64,000 bases of DNA from VMCP01 sp965655465 (GTDB lineage: Bacteria > Bacteroidota > Bacteroidia > NS11-12g > UBA955). The position numbers were made by a program, and so were the translations under genes. Of the stretch, positions 1-8,841 are shown one piece after another. The DNA lies in the NCBI GenBank assembly GCA_965655465.1, contig CBFHGY010000001.1, positions 28,845-92,844 of the forward strand, in the 5' to 3' direction. Every line of letters starts with the position of its first letter. Position 1 is the stretch's first letter. A model generated the notes under the pieces. The model saw nothing but the letters and a program-made list of their open reading frames with translations. It did not search any database and was not told the origin of the DNA.

Positions 1-39
1 ACCATGTTGATCATGCCTATGATGTTGAATAACTATTAA
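1..39 (+). other. Window edge, possible 3' end of an upstream gene
   Basis: Reading from base 3 gives nine codons (H-V-D-H-A-Y-D-V-E) and a TAA at 30-32, which looks like the C-terminus of a plus-strand gene convergent with yggS. Another frame also stays open to a TAA at 37-39. The stretch is too short to decide. Confidence 0.2.
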
Positions 40-702
40 TTATTGAAATACAGCGCTCCCGATGCGAACTAAACTCGCCCCGTGTTCGAGCGCTATGCGG
101 TAATCACCGCTCATTCCTATAGAGAGCTCATTGAATAAAGCATCGTTTTCAAAAAAACGGTGCTTTATTTCTTTAAACAGGGATTGGATTTTTGCAAATT
201 CGGTATGTATTTGTCCGGGATCTTCCACAAAGGAAGCCATGCCCATGATCCCTCGGATTCGGATTCCGCTTAAATCCAAATCTTGCAATTCTTGAACAAA
301 TTTTACAAAATTTTCGGGTGTCACCCCATGTTTGCTTTCCTCTTGTGCCACATGTGTTTGTAGCAATACCTCGATGACACGTCCGTTTTTTAGGGCTTCT
401 TTGTGTATTTCCAGCGCTAGTTTTATGCTGTCTACCGAATGAATGAGGCTTATGAAACCGGCGATATACTTTACTTTATTGGTTTGTAAATGACCTATGA
501 GATGCCACTGAATGTCTTCAGGAAGATGCTCACGCCGCTCCAATAGGGCTTGTACGCGGTTTTCAGCAAAAAGTCGCTGACCTGTTTGGTATGCTTCTTG
601 GATCTCGGCAAGATCCCGGTACTTCGATACCACAATCAATTGGGTCGGATGTCCTTCGAGTTCCTTTTTTATCCGCCGAATATTCTCTTCTATCTTTCGC
701 AT
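40..702 (-). CDS. yggS: YggS/PLPBP-family pyridoxal phosphate homeostasis protein
   Basis: Cytoplasmic PLP-binding protein of the YggS/PROSC family, known for keeping free pyridoxal phosphate and amino/keto acid pools in balance, with no demonstrated catalytic turnover. The 220-residue length is normal for this single TIM-barrel fold. The PLP lysine is K27 in the VVSKY motif. The family motifs FAENRVQ, WHLIGHLQTNK and SIGMSGDY are all present, and the C-terminal VRIGSAVFQ matches the usual phosphate-binding end. It diverges from the lipoprotein-mutS2 pair with only 23 bases between start codons. No good TAnnTTTG box lies close to its own start; a 7/8 match on the minus strand at 740-747 is inside the neighbouring gene. 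Confidence 0.95.
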   Translation of the reverse strand: MRKIEENIRRIKKELEGHPTQLIVVSKYRDLAEIQEAYQTGQRLFAENRVQALLERREHLPEDIQWHLIGHLQTNKVKYIAGFISLIHSVDSIKLALEIHKEALKNGRVIEVLLQTHVAQEESKHGVTPENFVKFVQELQDLDLSGIRIRGIMGMASFVEDPGQIHTEFAKIQSLFKEIKHRFFENDALFNELSIGMSGDYRIALEHGASLVRIGSAVFQ

Positions 703-708
703 TTTATT

Positions 709-716
709 TACCTTTG
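709..716 (+). promoter_or_regulatory. -7 promoter box TAccTTTG
   Basis: Exact match to the Bacteroidota TAnnTTTG -7 consensus. It ends 9 bases before the ATG at 726, so the transcript of the lipoprotein-mutS2 pair should have a leader of only a few bases. Confidence 0.6.
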
Positions 717-725
717 CTTACTCAG

Positions 726-1058
726 ATGTTTCGCTTAGGCAAAGTAACAATATTGATCGCACTTTTGTTGGGCAGTTGTTCCAAGGAATTGCCCATAGAT
801 AAAGATAAAACGGTTTTGGTCCTAGCAGATGCCATGCGTTTAGAAGCCTCCCAGCAAGTGGCCTATAATTACATGTTATTGTCGGATTCGGTTTGGACAC
901 TGCAATATGATTTTTTACTGAAAAAACATGGGGTTTCCAACACGGATTTTGAGGAAACCATGGCGTATTACAAGCGACATGGAAAAGAATTTGCCGCATT
1001 AATGGAAGAGGTGGTTTCTATATTAGAAAAAGAGAGTACTAAAGAATTTGAACGTTGA
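726..1058 (+). CDS. DUF4296-family lipoprotein
   Basis: A 110-residue lipoprotein with a short hydrophobic N-terminus and lipobox L-G-S-C at residues 15-18, so it is expected to be lipid-anchored in the envelope. The mature part is helical and resembles the Bacteroidota DUF4296 family (early LP..KD...VLAD, then KKHGVSNTDFEETMAYY). The function of that family is unknown. The frame is open upstream to 591, but the ATG at 726 is chosen because it gives a clean signal peptide and lies 9 bases after a TAnnTTTG box. The stop codon overlaps the TTG start of mutS2, suggesting translational coupling. Confidence 0.8.
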   Translation: MFRLGKVTILIALLLGSCSKELPIDKDKTVLVLADAMRLEASQQVAYNYMLLSDSVWTLQYDFLLKKHGVSNTDFEETMAYYKRHGKEFAALMEEVVSILEKESTKEFER

Positions 1059-3454
1059 TATATCCAGATTCTTTTGAAGATTTAGTAGGATTTGCCCCTT
1101 TACGCGGGCAATTACAGAAATTGTGTAGATTGCAAAGTTCAGAAGCCTTGGCTACTTCTTTTGGTTTGATTACCGATCCACTTGTGCTTCGAAACACCCT
1201 GGATATCTTAGATGAAGTGCGTTCGGTGATGGAAAACCGGCCCTCATTATTCGAATGGTCTCACCCTATTGATATGGGGGAAATGCTTAAACACATTCAT
1301 GTTGAAGGGTTTTTCTTAATAGAGGAAGAATTGGCAGGTGTGGCTTCTAATATAAAGGTATACGATTCTTTTGTGGCAGCCCTGCATAATCAAGAATCGG
1401 AGTATCCGCATTTAAGAGCCCTTTTTCCCAGAAATGAACATACGAAACAGGTATTAAGTTCCATTGCAAAAGTAGTGGACGAAGAAGGCAATATTCGGTT
1501 GAACGCCTCTCCAGTATATCAAAAAACCAGTAATGAAATCAATCGCTTAGAACGGGAAGCCCGACAGCAAACGAAATCGATTTTCAAAGAATGGAAAGCT
1601 TTAGGCTATACGGCGGATACCGAAGTAACCATTCGTGAAGAACGTTTGGTAATACCCGTTTTAGCCGAGTTCAAACGTAAGGTGAAAGGATTCGTAAAAG
1701 ATGTATCGGCAACTGGGAAAGTTCTATTCATGGAACCTTCCTCCATTGTTGAATTGAATAACAGACTTAAAGAATTATTTGCCGAGCGACGTAGAGAACG
1801 CGAGCGCATTTTGAAGCAATTGAGTGCTGATATACGACCCTTTTCCCCTTATTTATTGCAATGGATGGAGGCCCTTACTCAAGCTGATTTTGTGTATGCA
1901 AAATATCAATTGTGCCAAAATCACGAAGCCGAACGTCCTAAAGAAAAAACAGGGAATGGGCTTATTTTAAAGACGGCCTATCACCCTGTGCTAAAAAAAG
2001 AATTATCCAAACAAAACCAGAAAATGGTTCCCTTGGATTTAGAAATGGATGCGCAACATGTAGTGGTGGTAAGCGGACCCAACGCCGGTGGTAAGAGTAT
2101 CGTGCTGAAGACCGCTCTATTGTTGCAGTATTGGTACCAATGCGGGTTTTTCATTACGGCGCGACCGGAGAGTGAAATGGGTTTCTTCACATACCTGGGA
2201 ATAGATTGTGGCGACGGTCAATCTATTATTGCCGGATTAAGTACCTTTAGTGCACATTTGCAAAATTTAAAAAGCATTAGCGAACACGCAAGTAATAAGG
2301 CTTTAATAGGTTTAGATGAGTTGGGCACTGGCACAGATCCACGTTATGGAGCGCCAATTGCACAAGTGATTTTAGAACAATTGTTAAACAAAGGTTCTTT
2401 CGTAATTGCTACAACCCACTTTTCTCAAATTAGAGAATGGGGTCGCAACGAACAGGCGGTTTTACAAGCAAGTATGGCATACGATGCAGTTGCTTTGAAG
2501 CCCTTATATCGATTTGTGCAAGGAAAACCTGGAAGCTCCTTTGCATTGGAATTAATGCGAAAAACAGGTTTTGAAGATGCGTGGATTTCCAGAATCAACA
2601 GTTTGGCGGGCAAGCAATTGGGTAAAACCGAAGATTTGATGCTCGAATGGGAACGTAAAAATCAAGAATTGGAACAAACCCTGGCTGAAAATATGCAAAA
2701 ATCGGCACATCTATCGGCGATGTTGAAGGAGTACAATCAGCTGAAACAAAAAATTAACGATAAACGTAAAACTGCCCTAGATCAAGCCAAAAAAGAAGCC
2801 GATTCCTTATTGGCAGAGGCCAACAAACGCATTGAACAAACCATACGCATCATTCAAGAAAACAAAGCCGATAAACACAAAACGGCAAAGGCTCGCAACG
2901 AGTTGGATCGATTTAAAACCGATTTAGAAGTTAAAGTAAGTAAAAAAACGCATTCGCCCAGTGTTAACACTCGAGAAGAAAAAGTAGAAATCGCTCCCTT
3001 GAATTGGAAGCCCATACCGGGAGAACGCGTTAAAAATCGCGATACGGAACAAATCGGGGAAGTGGTAGAAATAAAAAAGAATAAGGTTTTGGTGATTTTT
3101 GGATTGATAAAAATGTGGATTCCTGCTGAAGATTTATTGCCAGCACAAGCAATTAAAAAGCAGTCTAAAACGCAAGCGAAAACCTTCAATTGGATGGAAC
3201 GTCAGTCTGCATTTCAGGGAGAAATGGATTTACGGGGTGTTCGCACGGAAGAAGCAAAAGCCAAGCTAACTTTATTTTTGGATGAGGCCTATGCTTTGGG
3301 ACATGCGAGTGTAAAAGTTGTACACGGCCGAGGGGATGGCATCTTGCGTAAGATGTTGCGCGACCATTTAAAAACTTTAAATTATGTGCGCGAATATGTG
3401 AATGAACATTCAGACAGAGGGGGTGATGGATGTACATTGATTTACATGAATTAA
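1055..3454 (+). CDS. mutS2: Endonuclease MutS2
   Basis: MutS2 family protein of 799 residues, close to the usual ~780. It has the ATPase core with Walker A GPNAGGKS at 341-348 and Walker B D421-E422 followed by the signature GTGTD. A charged coiled-coil clamp lies around 520-640, and a C-terminal Smr domain from about 720 carries the DLRG and HGRGDG (757-762) motifs. In characterised members the Smr domain is a nuclease, and the protein restrains recombination or splits collided ribosomes. It lacks the N-terminal mismatch-recognition domain of MutS. The start is TTG at 1055, overlapping the TGA of the lipoprotein gene by three bases; no in-frame ATG lies near the conserved N-terminus. Confidence 0.95.
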   Translation: MIYPDSFEDLVGFAPLRGQLQKLCRLQSSEALATSFGLITDPLVLRNTLDILDEVRSVMENRPSLFEWSHPIDMGEMLKHIHVEGFFLIEEELAGVASNIKVYDSFVAALHNQESEYPHLRALFPRNEHTKQVLSSIAKVVDEEGNIRLNASPVYQKTSNEINRLEREARQQTKSIFKEWKALGYTADTEVTIREERLVIPVLAEFKRKVKGFVKDVSATGKVLFMEPSSIVELNNRLKELFAERRRERERILKQLSADIRPFSPYLLQWMEALTQADFVYAKYQLCQNHEAERPKEKTGNGLILKTAYHPVLKKELSKQNQKMVPLDLEMDAQHVVVVSGPNAGGKSIVLKTALLLQYWYQCGFFITARPESEMGFFTYLGIDCGDGQSIIAGLSTFSAHLQNLKSISEHASNKALIGLDELGTGTDPRYGAPIAQVILEQLLNKGSFVIATTHFSQIREWGRNEQAVLQASMAYDAVALKPLYRFVQGKPGSSFALELMRKTGFEDAWISRINSLAGKQLGKTEDLMLEWERKNQELEQTLAENMQKSAHLSAMLKEYNQLKQKINDKRKTALDQAKKEADSLLAEANKRIEQTIRIIQENKADKHKTAKARNELDRFKTDLEVKVSKKTHSPSVNTREEKVEIAPLNWKPIPGERVKNRDTEQIGEVVEIKKNKVLVIFGLIKMWIPAEDLLPAQAIKKQSKTQAKTFNWMERQSAFQGEMDLRGVRTEEAKAKLTLFLDEAYALGHASVKVVHGRGDGILRKMLRDHLKTLNYVREYVNEHSDRGGDGCTLIYMN

Positions 3455-3480
3455 GATTTTCAGAGTAGGCTAAAACGGAC

Positions 3481-3488
3481 TAAATTTG
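3481..3488 (+). promoter_or_regulatory. -7 promoter box TAaaTTTG
   Basis: Exact TAnnTTTG match ending only 4 bases before the folD ATG, which predicts a leaderless folD-queE mRNA. Confidence 0.65.
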
Positions 3489-3492
3489 TACG

Positions 3493-4374
3493 ATGGCAAT
3501 ACGGTTAGACGGCAAAACGGTTTCGGCCCATTTTAAGCAGAAAATAGCAGAAGAAGTAGCGCAATTGGTGGCGCAAGGTAAACGTGCACCTCATTTAGCA
3601 GCCATTTTGGTTGGTGAGGACGGCGGGTCAAAAACCTATATCGAGGCCAAAGACCGCGCTTGCAAAGAAGCTGGATTTAACAGTACCATACTTCGTTTCC
3701 CAGATACGATATCGCAAAAAGATTTGTTGGAAGAAGTGCAAAAAATAAATGAGAATTCGGAAATTGATGGTCTCATTGTACAGCTTCCCCTGCCTCAACA
3801 TATTGATGAGAATATTGTTACACAAACGATTATCCCCCAAAAGGACGTAGATGGATTTCACGATATCAATATGGGTAAATTGGCAAAAGGAGATCATAGC
3901 GGCTATATTTCAGCAACGCCTTTAGGCATCACGCTATTATTGAAATATTATAATATTGAAACTTCGGGTAAACATGCCGTGGTAATAGGAAGAAGTAATA
4001 TTGTGGGGAGACCCATGAGCATTTTACTTTCCGAATCGGGTGAAACAGGAAATGCAACCGTTACACTCTGTCATTCTCGGACTCAAAATTTGAAGGAAAT
4101 CTGTTTAAATGCGGATATCGTTGTAGCGGCCATTGGCAAACCCTATTTCGTAACTGCCGATATGATTAAACCAGGAGCTATTGTAATCGATGTTGGAACC
4201 ACTCGTTTGGAGGATGCCTCTCGAGAACGTGGCTGGAAACTAGCCGGTGATGTGGATTTTAAAGCGGTGGAAGCTAAGGCCTCTATGATCACTCCTGTGC
4301 CTGGTGGAGTAGGGCCTATGACGATTACAGGATTGCTCAATAATACCTTAAAAGCGTATAAATTATCGCTATGA
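3493..4374 (+). CDS. folD: Bifunctional methylenetetrahydrofolate dehydrogenase/cyclohydrolase
   Basis: FolD interconverts 5,10-methylene-THF, 5,10-methenyl-THF and 10-formyl-THF in the cytoplasm with NADP, feeding purine and formyl-methionine synthesis. The 293-residue length is typical. The catalytic lysine is K53 within SKTYIEAKDRACKEAG. The family signatures PLPQHI, the dinucleotide-binding VVIGRSNIVGRP and the C-terminal PVPGGVGPMT are intact. Its stop overlaps the start of queE in an ATGA arrangement, so the two are cotranscribed and probably translationally coupled. The -7 box lies 4 bases before the ATG. Confidence 0.97.
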   Translation: MAIRLDGKTVSAHFKQKIAEEVAQLVAQGKRAPHLAAILVGEDGGSKTYIEAKDRACKEAGFNSTILRFPDTISQKDLLEEVQKINENSEIDGLIVQLPLPQHIDENIVTQTIIPQKDVDGFHDINMGKLAKGDHSGYISATPLGITLLLKYYNIETSGKHAVVIGRSNIVGRPMSILLSESGETGNATVTLCHSRTQNLKEICLNADIVVAAIGKPYFVTADMIKPGAIVIDVGTTRLEDASRERGWKLAGDVDFKAVEAKASMITPVPGGVGPMTITGLLNNTLKAYKLSL

Positions 4375-4967
4375 TGTATCCTGTAATGGAACACTTTTAC
4401 ACCATTCAAGGAGAAGGTGCGTATTCCGGTTATGCCGCGTATTTCATACGTTTGGCCGGTTGTGACGTTGGATGTACTTGGTGCGATGTAAAAGACAGTT
4501 GGGATGCTGAAGGTTACCCCCGCCATTCTAAAGAAGTTTTGCTGGAATGGGTACTAAATTCGGGAGCAAATAGAGTGGTAATTACCGGAGGTGAGCCTGC
4601 CATGTATGATTTAAGTGCGTTATGTGAATTGTTTTTTGAACACCATATTTTTACCCATATTGAAACTTCAGCAGCGCATAAAATTCGGGGTCGTTTCGAT
4701 TGGATTTGCATTTCCCCCAAAAAATTCAAAGCGCCTATTTTATCTGAAATGACCAAAGCGAATGAGCTTAAAATAGTGGTTTTCAATAAGTCAGATTTTG
4801 CGTGGGCAGAGAAATGGGCGATGACCTGTGATTCAAATTGTCAGTTATTTCTGCAACCCGAATGGGATAAACAAGATCAAATGTTGCCTTTGATTATTGA
4901 TTATGTGAAGGAAAATCCCCATTGGAGGATCTCATTGCAAACGCATAAATTTATCAATATTCCTTAA
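4371..4967 (+). CDS. queE: 7-carboxy-7-deazaguanine synthase (radical SAM)
   Basis: QueE converts 6-carboxytetrahydropterin to 7-carboxy-7-deazaguanine in queuosine synthesis, using S-adenosylmethionine and a [4Fe-4S] cluster. The cluster cysteines are C31, C35 and C38 in the CxxxCxxC motif typical of radical SAM enzymes. The preceding TIQGEG motif and the later VVITGGEP glycine-rich SAM site are also present. The 198-residue size is that of the compact QueE form. It overlaps folD by four bases (ATGA). No other queuosine genes (queC, queD, queF) lie in the window. MMY could also start at the second ATG three bases on. Confidence 0.95.
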   Translation: MMYPVMEHFYTIQGEGAYSGYAAYFIRLAGCDVGCTWCDVKDSWDAEGYPRHSKEVLLEWVLNSGANRVVITGGEPAMYDLSALCELFFEHHIFTHIETSAAHKIRGRFDWICISPKKFKAPILSEMTKANELKIVVFNKSDFAWAEKWAMTCDSNCQLFLQPEWDKQDQMLPLIIDYVKENPHWRISLQTHKFINIP

Positions 4968-5017
4968 TCCTAACATCCTGTGTAAAAGTCCGAGTCGATT
5001 AATCTAACATTCTCAAC

Positions 5018-5025
5018 TATTTTTG
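5018..5025 (+). promoter_or_regulatory. -7 promoter box TAttTTTG
   Basis: Exact TAnnTTTG match, 6 bases before ATG 5032. It decides the start: the upstream TTG at 5023 overlaps the box and cannot be the real initiation codon. Confidence 0.6.
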
Positions 5026-5031
5026 GTTTTG

Positions 5032-6147
5032 ATGTTGAGAAAAAAGGGATTTTTGGGCTGGTTATTGATCATCTGTGTTTGGGGAAATCTCAATCTTTCT
5101 GCTCGGCAAACTGCGAGTGAAAAATTAGCAGATCCCTTATCGCAATACCATCAATTTTCAGATACTACCGCCAATAAAATTCACAAATATTTTGATTATC
5201 ATTATCGCATTGGTGATTTTAACGGTACCTATTTAATGTTTAAAAACGACAGTGTCGTTTACGGTGCAAAGGGATGGGCGATCTATAGTGATAAAGATTC
5301 TTTAGAACCCTCTAATTTATTCCAATTGGCTTCGGTTTCTAAGGTTTTTACGGCTATTGCTGTTATGATTCTGCATCAGGATGGATATTTGAATATAGAT
5401 GATTCCGTGCACTGGTATCTTCCCGAATTGAATAACACCGATTTAACCATTCGCGAATTATTAAGTCATACAAGTGGCCTTCCAGATTATTTTTATGTTG
5501 GATATAATGGGTTTAAAATACCCGAAGACCGAAGTCATTTGCATAATGCGGATGTCATAGATATTATCAATAATCAAAGTCGGAAGAAATATACCCGAAA
5601 GGGATTTTATCATTATTCCAATACGAATTATGTATTTCTAAGTTTGATTGTGGAACGGGTTTCTCAAATGGATTTTCGGGAATATATGCGTCAAAATATT
5701 GCGCGCTATGCGGACATGAAATACAGTCATATTGGAGATTTTGAAAATAATCCCTTGGTAAACTATCCCGTTCAAGGGTATGATCACTGGCATGTTTTCG
5801 ATGATATGATGTTTAATGGCACTACCGGAGATAAAGGAGTGTTTTCGAATGTATTTGAAATGCTCAATTTAGATAGAGCCCTTCGCGGAAATTACTTATT
5901 ACATGAAGCCACCAAAGAGGAAATGTGGACGCCCCAAACCCTTACCAATCCCAGTGCTTATTACGCTCTTGGTTGGCGGGTTAAATGGATAGATGGAAAA
6001 AAGTGGGTGTTTCACAATGGTTGGTGGAAAGGATTTCGCACCTATTTTTGGCGTTGCCTGGATGAAGATAAATCCTTCGTCGTACTTACCAATAACGTTC
6101 AAGGAAGGTTCCTGCCAACCATTGAATTGGTATCATTATTGAAGTAA
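5032..6147 (+). CDS. Secreted serine hydrolase (class C beta-lactamase/PBP fold)
   Basis: A 371-residue exported enzyme with a signal peptide in the first ~25 residues. The three active-site motifs of the serine beta-lactamase/penicillin-binding fold are visible: S101-V-S-K104 (SxxK), Y195-S-N197 (YxN) and H328-N-G330 (HxG in place of KTG). The HxG variant is common in the esterase, D-aminopeptidase and peptidase branch of the family, so penicillin resistance should not be assumed; the substrate is unknown. It sits alone, convergent with the next minus-strand gene (18 bases between stops). The start is ATG 5032, just after the -7 box. Confidence 0.88.
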   Translation: MLRKKGFLGWLLIICVWGNLNLSARQTASEKLADPLSQYHQFSDTTANKIHKYFDYHYRIGDFNGTYLMFKNDSVVYGAKGWAIYSDKDSLEPSNLFQLASVSKVFTAIAVMILHQDGYLNIDDSVHWYLPELNNTDLTIRELLSHTSGLPDYFYVGYNGFKIPEDRSHLHNADVIDIINNQSRKKYTRKGFYHYSNTNYVFLSLIVERVSQMDFREYMRQNIARYADMKYSHIGDFENNPLVNYPVQGYDHWHVFDDMMFNGTTGDKGVFSNVFEMLNLDRALRGNYLLHEATKEEMWTPQTLTNPSAYYALGWRVKWIDGKKWVFHNGWWKGFRTYFWRCLDEDKSFVVLTNNVQGRFLPTIELVSLLK

Positions 6148-6165
6148 TACCGAGTGATTTGAACT

Positions 6166-7128
6166 TTATGGAACCCAAATTATTTGGGAATTCCCCAATG
6201 TATATAAAACATACATGCCCGATTGCAAATGAATAATATCAAGATGCTTTAGGCATTCCTCCCCAGCGAAAAATGAGTATTGCAGCCTTCCTTTTAGATC
6301 GTAAATGCGAAAATTTTCTAATTTTATAGTATGGGAAATGCGAATTCCATGGTCAAGCGGACATATGGACCATCGAGAAAGGTCAGGGTTTTGGATGCAA
6401 TTGGCAACAGCACTGTGAATAACCCCAACGGCATCTAAGTCAAAACCTGAACTCGCAAAAGGAGTTGGCCAAGGGTCGTTGATAATATTACCTTTAGAAT
6501 CAAAACTGCCTTTCATGGTGTCTATGCTGCCAATCGCATCGATAATGCGAACATAATAATAGGCGCTGGGTAGATTTTCATACACCGAATCAAGATCTGA
6601 GATATCGAAGGGGGTGCCATAAGGCATGCGGTATTTGCCCGCTAAATTGTGAATGTTTTCAGGATATGTGGCTCCAAAAGCTTGGGTTTGCAAATCACTT
6701 GGACTTAGTGATATACTTGGGAATCGGTAAAAATCGAGACCGTTGGCGCTGATTTCTACATGGGCCAATTCAAGAAAGGAATCGTTAAAAGCATTTTCAA
6801 AAACAGCAAAGTCAAAACCGGCTCCATTTACAATTCCCGTTTCAAAATATAGGGTGATTTTGCCTCCATCTCCCAAACTAATAACCCCATTGCGCAATGC
6901 GGGTCCAAGCGCAGATGCAACACTTCCCACGGAAACAAATCCGGAATCGGGCTCGGTAAGGATACGCAAGCCCAATTCAGCATCTCCAGAACTGGCCCAT
7001 GCGGTAAAACAACTCGAATCGGCTTTGATAGCCGTACTTCCGGGTTTCCCTGCAGCGGGAGCAAATTGCGCGAAGACACACAAGTGTCTAAATACGAAAA
7101 TTCCAAAAAGTACCCAGCGATATAGCAC
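6166..7128 (-). CDS. Secreted protein with T9SS-like C-terminus
   Basis: A 320-residue exported protein with a signal peptide ending near FAQF. The central part has a jelly-roll-like pattern (GFDFAVFENAF, then ELAHVEISANGLDF) that I recall from Bacteroidota proteins annotated only as cell surface protein. The last ~60 residues resemble a degenerate T9SS type A sorting domain (F-R-I-Y-D-L-K-G-R, then L-Q-S-G-M-Y-V-L), but the usual YPNP entry is missing, so outer-membrane secretion is an inference. It starts 12 bases after the ftcD stop and is probably cotranscribed with it. No enzymatic motif is evident. Confidence 0.7.
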   Translation of the reverse strand: MLYRWVLFGIFVFRHLCVFAQFAPAAGKPGSTAIKADSSCFTAWASSGDAELGLRILTEPDSGFVSVGSVASALGPALRNGVISLGDGGKITLYFETGIVNGAGFDFAVFENAFNDSFLELAHVEISANGLDFYRFPSISLSPSDLQTQAFGATYPENIHNLAGKYRMPYGTPFDISDLDSVYENLPSAYYYVRIIDAIGSIDTMKGSFDSKGNIINDPWPTPFASSGFDLDAVGVIHSAVANCIQNPDLSRWSICPLDHGIRISHTIKLENFRIYDLKGRLQYSFFAGEECLKHLDIIHLQSGMYVLYTLGNSQIIWVP

Positions 7129-7140
7129 GTTAGCGATGGG

Positions 7141-8829
7141 TTATGACAGAAATTGTTTTTCGATTTCGTTTACAATGGCATCACATTCGCTGTGGTTGTC
7201 TTTCAAGAGTTTTTCTGCTTTTTTAACCATGTCAGCAGCCCATGCGCGGTCTTCTAAATCTTTGGCATTAATTAATACGTTGAGCCAAGCTCCTCTTACT
7301 GCAGTTTTGATACATAAAACACCCACGGCTACATCGCTTAAGCTGTTGGGATTGCCTTTTTCGGCCATTTCCTTCATTAAGGGCAGGCAATCATAGGCGG
7401 CTTGCATGGTTCTGTAAGGAACTTCAGTGGCGTATTGACTGGCATTTTGGATGGCCTCTTTGCGTGCTAATTTCTGTTCAGGCGTTTCTTTCGGAAGTCC
7501 GAAAGCTGCCATAATGGTATCGAATGCACGGGTGTCTTCATCGACTAATGCAAGTAAACGGTCTTTCAATTTCTGACCTTTTTCGGCCCAAGGTGAAAAT
7601 TCCATTACACGGTCTTCCCAACCTCTTTTCACGGCACTTAAATTGGCAACCATGGTGCCCAAGGAAGCGCCTAAAGCTCCGCATAGGGCGGCTATACTGC
7701 CCCCGCCTGGAGCAACGGAATCGCTCGCCGTTTCATCGGCAAAATCCTTAACCGGCATGGATATCAATCGTTGATTTTGGGCGTCTTTTAATAGGTATTC
7801 AATTATTCGAGTTTGTGGGTCGAATTCATTCAATTCCGAAAGTCCCATGCTTTTTATAGCAATATCGACCAAGGTTGTTTCATTTACCCCACTGCTTAAT
7901 CCTTGTTTTTCTAGGAAGTATTTTCCTGCATCCAGCATCGGTTGTAATGGAACGAGACCCACCAATTCGCTGCCGGTGACTCTAATCCCGCGTTCTTGAG
8001 CAGATTTGCAGGTTTCTTCAAACACAATATGTAAAGGGGTTTCTCTAAAATTGGTAAGATTGATGCTGATCTGAGCAATGCCGTATTCTTCGATAAACCA
8101 GCCAATGCCTTTTACATGTTTAAGTTTACCTGGAATGCGAACCGGTTCGCCATTTTCATCATTTACAACTTTTCCTACATAGGGATTTCCTTCGCGCAAT
8201 ACACGACCGGCTTCTCGAACGTCAAAAGCAATGCGATTGGCAATTCGTGTACTTTTGGTATTTAAGTTCACATTATACGCAATTAGAAAATCGCGAGCGC
8301 CAATGCAGGTTGCTCCCGTTTGGGCATTCATTTTGGCAGGGCCAAAATCGGGTTTCCATTCGGGTTTTTGAATTTTATCGAAAAATCCTTCGTATTCTCC
8401 GGCGCGGATCACGCTTAAATTGGATCTTTTTTTATCGATTTGGGCAGATTCGTACAGGTAAACAGGTATTTCCAATTCTTTTCCTACGCGTTCTGCTAAT
8501 TTTTGTGCATATACCGCAGTTTCTTCCATACTGATTCCTGAAATGGGAATCAGAGGACATACGTCGGTGGCTCCCATACGGGGATGTTCTCCTTTGTGTT
8601 GGCTCATATCAATGAGTTGTGAAGCAGTTTTAATGCCTTGAAAAGCAGCTTCTACAACGGCCTCAACTTCACCAACAAAGGTAACCACGGTGCGGTTAGT
8701 GGCTTTTCCGGGATCTACGTTCAAGAGTTTAACTCCTTCAACAGCGGCGATGCTATCGGTGATGCTTTTAATAATTTGAGGGTTATTACCTTCGCTAAAA
8801 TTAGGAACACATTCAACTATTCGAGACAT
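7141..8829 (-). CDS. ftcD: Fused glutamate formimidoyltransferase / formiminotetrahydrofolate cyclodeaminase
   Basis: A 562-residue two-domain enzyme. The formiminotransferase half (1 to ~330, starting MSRIVECVPNFSEG) moves the formimino group of N-formiminoglutamate to tetrahydrofolate; the catalytic His82 lies in GEHPRMGA. The cyclodeaminase half (~360-562, with the APGGGS signature) converts formimino-THF to methenyl-THF plus ammonia. This is the fused arrangement also found in animals. It normally belongs to histidine degradation, but hutH, hutU and hutI are not nearby; its only operon partner is the secreted protein downstream. Its product feeds the same folate pool as folD. The -7 box lies 4 bases before the ATG. 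Confidence 0.95.
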   Translation of the reverse strand: MSRIVECVPNFSEGNNPQIIKSITDSIAAVEGVKLLNVDPGKATNRTVVTFVGEVEAVVEAAFQGIKTASQLIDMSQHKGEHPRMGATDVCPLIPISGISMEETAVYAQKLAERVGKELEIPVYLYESAQIDKKRSNLSVIRAGEYEGFFDKIQKPEWKPDFGPAKMNAQTGATCIGARDFLIAYNVNLNTKSTRIANRIAFDVREAGRVLREGNPYVGKVVNDENGEPVRIPGKLKHVKGIGWFIEEYGIAQISINLTNFRETPLHIVFEETCKSAQERGIRVTGSELVGLVPLQPMLDAGKYFLEKQGLSSGVNETTLVDIAIKSMGLSELNEFDPQTRIIEYLLKDAQNQRLISMPVKDFADETASDSVAPGGGSIAALCGALGASLGTMVANLSAVKRGWEDRVMEFSPWAEKGQKLKDRLLALVDEDTRAFDTIMAAFGLPKETPEQKLARKEAIQNASQYATEVPYRTMQAAYDCLPLMKEMAEKGNPNSLSDVAVGVLCIKTAVRGAWLNVLINAKDLEDRAWAADMVKKAEKLLKDNHSECDAIVNEIEKQFLS

Positions 8830-8833
8830 AGGG

Positions 8834-8841
8834 CAAAGATA
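8834..8841 (-). promoter_or_regulatory. -7 promoter box TAtcTTTG for ftcD
   Basis: Exact TAnnTTTG match on the minus strand, ending 4 bases before the ftcD ATG (8829). A leaderless mRNA is predicted. Confidence 0.65.

Noticed and set aside
718..999. 93-codon minus-strand frame over the DUF4296 gene
   Set aside because: It is the antisense shadow of a gene with a lipobox, promoter and family match; its own product has no recognisable features.
5032..6147. Beta-lactam resistance gene
   Set aside because: The SxxK/YxN/HxG motifs fit the wider esterase and peptidase branch; there is no evidence for antibiotic hydrolysis.
8247..8534. Plus-strand frame inside ftcD
   Set aside because: It lies wholly within a conserved enzyme domain and has no promoter or start context.
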